Source: Selenomonas dianae
GTDB lineage: Bacteria > Bacillota > Negativicutes > Selenomonadales > Selenomonadaceae
Direction of reading: 5' to 3'
Assembly (NCBI RefSeq): GCF_030644225.1
Contig: NZ_CP128650.1
Location: forward strand, 62,001-126,000
Length of the DNA: 64,000 nucleotides
Part shown: positions 60,551 to 64,000 of the stretch, piece by piece
How positions within the stretch are numbered: the stretch's first letter is position 1
Layout of the letters: each line of letters opens with the position of its first letter
Notes under the pieces: generated by a model
Told to the model about the DNA's origin: nothing
The model's input: the letters and a program-made list of their open reading frames with translations, nothing else
Databases searched by the model: none
Program-made: the position numbers and the translations under genes

Positions 60551-60864
60551 GCCGTTATCGTGTGCAGTATTCTCCCGCCGCCTATGAGGACTTGCGGGCA
60601 ATCTATCGCTATATTGCATGGGAGTTACAGGCGGAAGCGACGGCGCAGAATCAGACGGCGCGGATTCGTCGTGCTGTCCGCACACTGGACAGCTTTCCTC
60701 GTCGGCACCCGACGCTCGATTGGGAGCCGTGGATGTCGATGGGGCTTCGTAAAATGCCTGTGGACAATTACTATGTGTTCTATCGCGTGGATGAGGATCG
60801 GGCGACGATCACGATTCTCCGTATTTTTTACGCAGGCAGGGACATCGAAAACATCATAAAATAA
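60547..60864 (+). CDS. RelE/ParE-family toxin (second module)
   Basis: 105 aa. MSRYRVQYSPAAYEDLRAIYRYIAWEL is the ParE/RelE opening, IRRAVRTLDSFPRRHPTLDWEPWMSMGLRKMPVDNYYVFYRVDED the middle, TILRIFYAGRDIENII the end. It shares the family and layout with the toxin at 13.1 kb but the two are only distantly alike, so they are probably independent. Confidence 0.87.
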   Translation: MSRYRVQYSPAAYEDLRAIYRYIAWELQAEATAQNQTARIRRAVRTLDSFPRRHPTLDWEPWMSMGLRKMPVDNYYVFYRVDEDRATITILRIFYAGRDIENIIK

Positions 60865-60871
60865 ATAAACA

Positions 60872-60904
60872 GTCATGCAGGAGTGTTCCCGCATGACCGT
60901 TTTG
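60872..60904. terminator. Terminator between the RelE/ParE module and copA (convergent)
   Basis: Stem GTCATGC/GCATGAC with a 13-base loop; T-runs on the plus side and A-runs before it serve both convergent genes. Confidence 0.7.
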
Positions 60905-60919
60905 TTTGCGCTGAAAAGG

Positions 60920-61120
60920 TCAGCCCATCTCGTAGCCCGCATCATCGAGGACGGCGGCGAGCTCCATGTCGGGGATGTCGCGGGCGGCGGTGAAGGTCGC
61001 CGTACCCGCTTCGAGGTTGACGACGACATCCGAGATGCCGTCCATGCCGCTGAGCGCTTTCGTGACGTGCTTGACGCAGTGCGGGCAGGTCATGCCCTTG
61101 ACATTGATGGTCTTTTCCAT
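60920..61120 (-). CDS. Possible internally initiated CopZ-like copper chaperone (inside copA)
   Basis: 66 aa in the same frame as copA: MEKTINVKGMTCPHCVKHV onward, the normal length and shape of a CopZ chaperone. AAAGGAAG stands about 7 bases before the internal ATG. It may be a former separate copZ fused by loss of the copA stop, now able to give both a fused and a free domain. Expression of the free form is inference. Confidence 0.5.
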   Translation of the reverse strand: MEKTINVKGMTCPHCVKHVTKALSGMDGISDVVVNLEAGTATFTAARDIPDMELAAVLDDAGYEMG

Positions 61121-63556
61121 GGTAAAATCTTCCTTTCCCTGTGCGGCGGCAGTGTCCGCCGTTTCTTCATGTATCTCATCCATCGCGGAGGCGATGGGGC
61201 TTACCGTTATCTCATGGCGCGTGTGTGCCGTCTCCGCCACGGGCTCGTGCGCGATGGCGAACAGGCGCAGACGCAGGGCGTTCAGCACGACGCAGACGCT
61301 TGACAGGCTCATCGCCGCCGCCCCGATCATGGGCGAGAGCTTGATGCCAAAGGCGGGGTAGAGTACGCCCGCCGCGAGCGGGATGCCGATGACGTTGTAG
61401 AAGAACGCCCAAAAGAGGTTCTCCTTGATGTTCCGCATGACGCTGCGCGAGAGGCGGATTGCACGCACCGCATCGAGGAGGTCGCTGCGGACGAGCACAG
61501 CATCCGCACTCTCAATGGCGACATCCGTGCCCGCGCCGATGGCAATGCCGAGATCCGCCGCCGCGAGTGCGGGCGCATCGTTCACGCCATCGCCGATCAT
61601 GGCGACGCGGTGTCCCTCGCGCTGCAGACGCTCCACATGAGCGCGTTTGTCCGCCGGGAGAACGCCCGCAATCACCTCCGTGATGCCGAGCCGTGCGGCA
61701 ATCGCCCGTGCCGTGCGCTCGTCGTCGCCCGTCAGCATGATAGGCGTAAGGTTCATCGCCTTCATCTGCGCGACCGCCGCCGCGCTCGTCGGCTTCTCGG
61801 CATCGCGCACGCCGAGGAGGCCGGCGATGCGCCCCGCGCGTACGACGATGAGTGCCGTCTCGCCGCGCTCCGCCATCTCCGCACGCGCCGTTTCGACTGC
61901 GTCCGCGAGCGGGATGCCGAGCTCGGCGAGGAGCGCCGCATTGCCCGCCGCACAGTCCACGCCCGCCACACGCGCACGCACACCCTTGCCGAATACCGCC
62001 GCAAAATCCGCAGCGGCGGGGACGGTCAGCCCCCTCTCCGCAGCATAGCCCGTAATCGCTGCTGCAATCGGGTGCTCGCTGCCCTGCTCAAGTGCCGCCG
62101 CAAGTGCGGCAAGCGCATCGGCATCCATCCCGACGGGGCGGATTCGCACAAGCTGCGGGTGCCCCTCGGTGAGCGTGCCCGTCTTGTCCATGAGGACGGT
62201 ATCAATATTGCCCGCCGTCTCCAGTGCCGCGCCTGACTTGATGAGGATGCCGTGCGCCGCGCCGCGCCCCGTGCCGACCATGATCGCGACGGGCGTGGCG
62301 AGCCCGAGCGCACACGGGCAGGAGATGACGAGAATCGAGATCGTGATGGAGAATGCGAACTCCACGGTCGCGCCCATCATGAGCCAGATCGCGCCCGCCG
62401 TGAGGGCAATCGCAATCACGACGGGGACAAAGACCGCCGAGACGCGGTCGGCGAGGCGGGCGATCGGTGCCTTTGACCCGCTCGCCTCGTCCACCAGACG
62501 GATGAGCTGACGGATCGTCGTATCTTCGCCGACGCGCGTCGCGGTGCATCGGATCGTCCCCTCGACGTTCAGCGTGCCCGAGGTTACGGCATCGCCCACC
62601 GTTTTCGGAACGGGCATGGATTCTCCCGTCACGGCGGATTCGTTGACGCTTGTCGCGCCCTCTGTGACCGTTCCATCGACGGGAATGCGTGCGCCGGGGC
62701 GTACAATGAACAGCTCCCCGCAGACAAGTGTTGCTACAGGGACGGTCATTTCCACACCGCCGCGCACGACCGTCGCCTCGGCGGGCGCAAGCTGCATGAG
62801 CGCGCGGAGTGCGCCCGTCGTCTGCCCCTTTGCCCGCGCCTCAAGGAATTTGCCAACCGTGATCAGGGTGACGATCATGCCCGCCGACTCGAAATAGAGG
62901 TTCGTACTGTACGCCGTCACGAGCGCGAGATCGCCGTGTCCCAGCCCCCAGCTCATGCGCAGCATCGCGAACGCACCGAAGAGCGCCGATGCCATCGAGC
63001 CGATCCCGACGAGCGTATCCATATTCGGCGCACCATGGAGGAGATTGCGGAATCCGTTGACGTAGTATGGGCGATTCACATACATGATGGGCAGGATGAG
63101 CAGAAACTGCACCAGTGCGAATGTCAGCGCATTCTCCGCGCCCCAGAACACCTCTTTGAAGCCGGCTGGATACGGTATGCCCCACATCGCGAGCATCGGG
63201 CTCATCGCAAGATACATCGTCGGCAGGAGGAAGAGGATGGATGTGAGAAGCCGCGACCGCATGGCGCGGACTTCCTTCTCCGCCGCCTCCGTACCGGTCG
63301 GCGATGTGCTTCCTCCGCGCTCCGCGTTTCCCTGTGCCCCCGCACCCTTCACGCTCGCGCCGTAGCCCGCGTCCTCGACGGCGGCGATGATCGCGGCGGG
63401 GTTTGTGACGGCTGCATCGTAGGCGAGCGTCATCGTATTTGTGAGGAGGTTGACGGAGACATCCGCCGTCCCCTCCATCTTCTTTACGGCGCGTTCCACC
63501 CGCGCCGAACACGCCGAGCAGGTCATGCCCGTGACATTGAATGATTCTTTTTGCAT
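60920..63556 (-). CDS. copA: Copper-exporting P-type ATPase CopA with a C-terminal CopZ-like domain
   Basis: 878 aa. N-terminal heavy-metal domain with GMTCSAC (Cys13, Cys16), eight membrane helices, the ion-binding CPC (about 413-415), phosphorylated Asp in DKTGT (about 456), GDGVNDAPAL hinge, and MSLSSVCVVLNALRL in the last helix as in the Cu(I) subgroup. A second heavy-metal domain (GMTCPHC, Cys824, Cys827) is fused at the C-terminus; it has its own SD and ATG (61120) and may also be made alone. It exports Cu(I). No copper regulator gene is adjacent. Confidence 0.93.
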   Translation of the reverse strand: MQKESFNVTGMTCSACSARVERAVKKMEGTADVSVNLLTNTMTLAYDAAVTNPAAIIAAVEDAGYGASVKGAGAQGNAERGGSTSPTGTEAAEKEVRAMRSRLLTSILFLLPTMYLAMSPMLAMWGIPYPAGFKEVFWGAENALTFALVQFLLILPIMYVNRPYYVNGFRNLLHGAPNMDTLVGIGSMASALFGAFAMLRMSWGLGHGDLALVTAYSTNLYFESAGMIVTLITVGKFLEARAKGQTTGALRALMQLAPAEATVVRGGVEMTVPVATLVCGELFIVRPGARIPVDGTVTEGATSVNESAVTGESMPVPKTVGDAVTSGTLNVEGTIRCTATRVGEDTTIRQLIRLVDEASGSKAPIARLADRVSAVFVPVVIAIALTAGAIWLMMGATVEFAFSITISILVISCPCALGLATPVAIMVGTGRGAAHGILIKSGAALETAGNIDTVLMDKTGTLTEGHPQLVRIRPVGMDADALAALAAALEQGSEHPIAAAITGYAAERGLTVPAAADFAAVFGKGVRARVAGVDCAAGNAALLAELGIPLADAVETARAEMAERGETALIVVRAGRIAGLLGVRDAEKPTSAAAVAQMKAMNLTPIMLTGDDERTARAIAARLGITEVIAGVLPADKRAHVERLQREGHRVAMIGDGVNDAPALAAADLGIAIGAGTDVAIESADAVLVRSDLLDAVRAIRLSRSVMRNIKENLFWAFFYNVIGIPLAAGVLYPAFGIKLSPMIGAAAMSLSSVCVVLNALRLRLFAIAHEPVAETAHTRHEITVSPIASAMDEIHEETADTAAAQGKEDFTMEKTINVKGMTCPHCVKHVTKALSGMDGISDVVVNLEAGTATFTAARDIPDMELAAVLDDAGYEMG

Positions 63557-63906
63557 CGAGATTCTTTCTATAAAACAAAAGATTTTTTTACAGTATAACA
63601 TTCCTGTCAAGAATTGTTTCCGTTTGCAGGAATATGCAAAAACCTTTGGCATGGTCGGCAGCTTCGAAATGATTTATGTGTATTTTGCACATTACGGATC
63701 AAATACACGTATGCTCATGAAGCTATGCATTTTAGTTTGGCGGATCATAAAAAAGAATCATGCATAATATTGCTTTACTCAGAATAGTGATATGTTATAA
63801 TATCCTTGAAAATAATAGAAAAATAAAAGAGAAATGAATCGCAATGGGCAGCATCCGTGTATTTTTATGAACGAAGTATGTGTTTTTAGGAAAGCATGGT
63901 GTTTGC
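63557..63906. other. AT-rich intergenic stretch between copA and the last gene
   Basis: 350 bp with no convincing gene. The plus-strand side has a likely promoter for the next gene (TTTACT, 16-base spacer, TATAAT near 63797). Confidence 0.6.
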
Positions 63907-64000
63907 ATGAAAAATTATCGGAACCTGTTCAAAAAATCCTTGGCGCTCTGTGCGGCAGGGAGTTTTTTCCTCAGCGTCGGCAAGGCATATGCCGATCCGC
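63907..64000 (+). CDS. Start of a secreted protein (runs off the window)
   Basis: 31 residues visible, all signal peptide: basic MKNYRNLFKKS, then a hydrophobic core and an AYA-type cleavage site before DP. No function can be assigned. The SD is weak (GGTG) or far (GGAAAG), so the start is provisional. Confidence 0.6.
   Translation, partial: MKNYRNLFKKSLALCAAGSFFLSVGKAYADP

Noticed and set aside
1-64000. tRNA, rRNA, CRISPR arrays, prophage structural genes and full insertion sequences
   Set aside because: I looked on both strands and found no convincing example. A tRNA scan or IS search could still pick up something I missed.

Overview
The window looks like a chromosome segment of a Selenomonas-type member of the Negativicutes, a diderm Firmicute. 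It is GC-rich, carries four TonB-dependent outer-membrane receptors and a lipid A phosphoethanolamine-transferase-like enzyme, yet uses strong Firmicute-style AGGAGG ribosome binding sites and a Firmicute-style holin-like type I toxin. The organism name is inference; no rRNA, tRNA or CRISPR array was found.

Layout. 1-6.0 kb (mostly minus): end of a SirTM sirtuin with its zinc macrodomain partner, an atypical SDR with a palindromic operator, a small orphan protein, an OprC-like copper TonB receptor and a stand-alone AICAR transformylase. 6.2-12.4 kb (plus): MqnA, a 3D-domain wall protein, a phosphoethanolamine transferase, a threonine synthase-like enzyme, a Ppx/GppA phosphatase and a DUF4258/YgiT module. 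13.0-17.9 kb (minus): a RelE/ParE module, then two paralogous serine hydroxymethyltransferase-like proteins in which the PLP lysine is replaced by Asp, and an SLC13 transporter. 18.1-36.3 kb (plus): an uptake island that starts with a cobalamin riboswitch. It holds one receptor, a complete Opp/Nik-type ABC transporter, two further receptors and a terminator, then a BtuCDF/FecBCD-type transporter with two binding proteins and a BtuB-like receptor. 36.4-46.7 kb: aldo/keto reductase, hydroxyacid dehydrogenase, an AT-rich three-gene toxin-antitoxin-chaperone cassette, glycerate kinase, RsmG, a secreted Ala-rich protein, a degenerate GGDEF/EAL protein and a small sigma factor. 46.7-58.4 kb: orphan RelB, two chemoreceptors, YhdT-PanF, a hidden type I toxin-antitoxin locus, and a GSP-synthase/DUF350/DUF4178 cluster. 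58.5-64 kb: AzlCD, a secreted protein, another RelE/ParE module, CopA with a C-terminal CopZ-like domain, and the start of a secreted protein.

The genes fall into themes. Metals and corrinoids: a B12-riboswitch-led operon probably imports cobalt chelates or corrinoids, and the OprC-like receptor and CopA form a copper intake/export pair. Conflict systems: one ADP-ribosyltransferase/antitoxin/SecB-like cassette resembling CmdTAC phage defence, two RelE/ParE pairs, one DUF4258/YgiT pair, one orphan RelB and one type I locus. C3/one-carbon metabolism: hydroxyacid dehydrogenase and glycerate kinase, plus the unusual SHMT-like pair.

Two families of small dispersed repeats run through the window: five copies of a 156-162 bp MITE-like element (with a sixth solo end), and a ~125 bp nested palindromic repeat in two inverted copies (with a third fragment).
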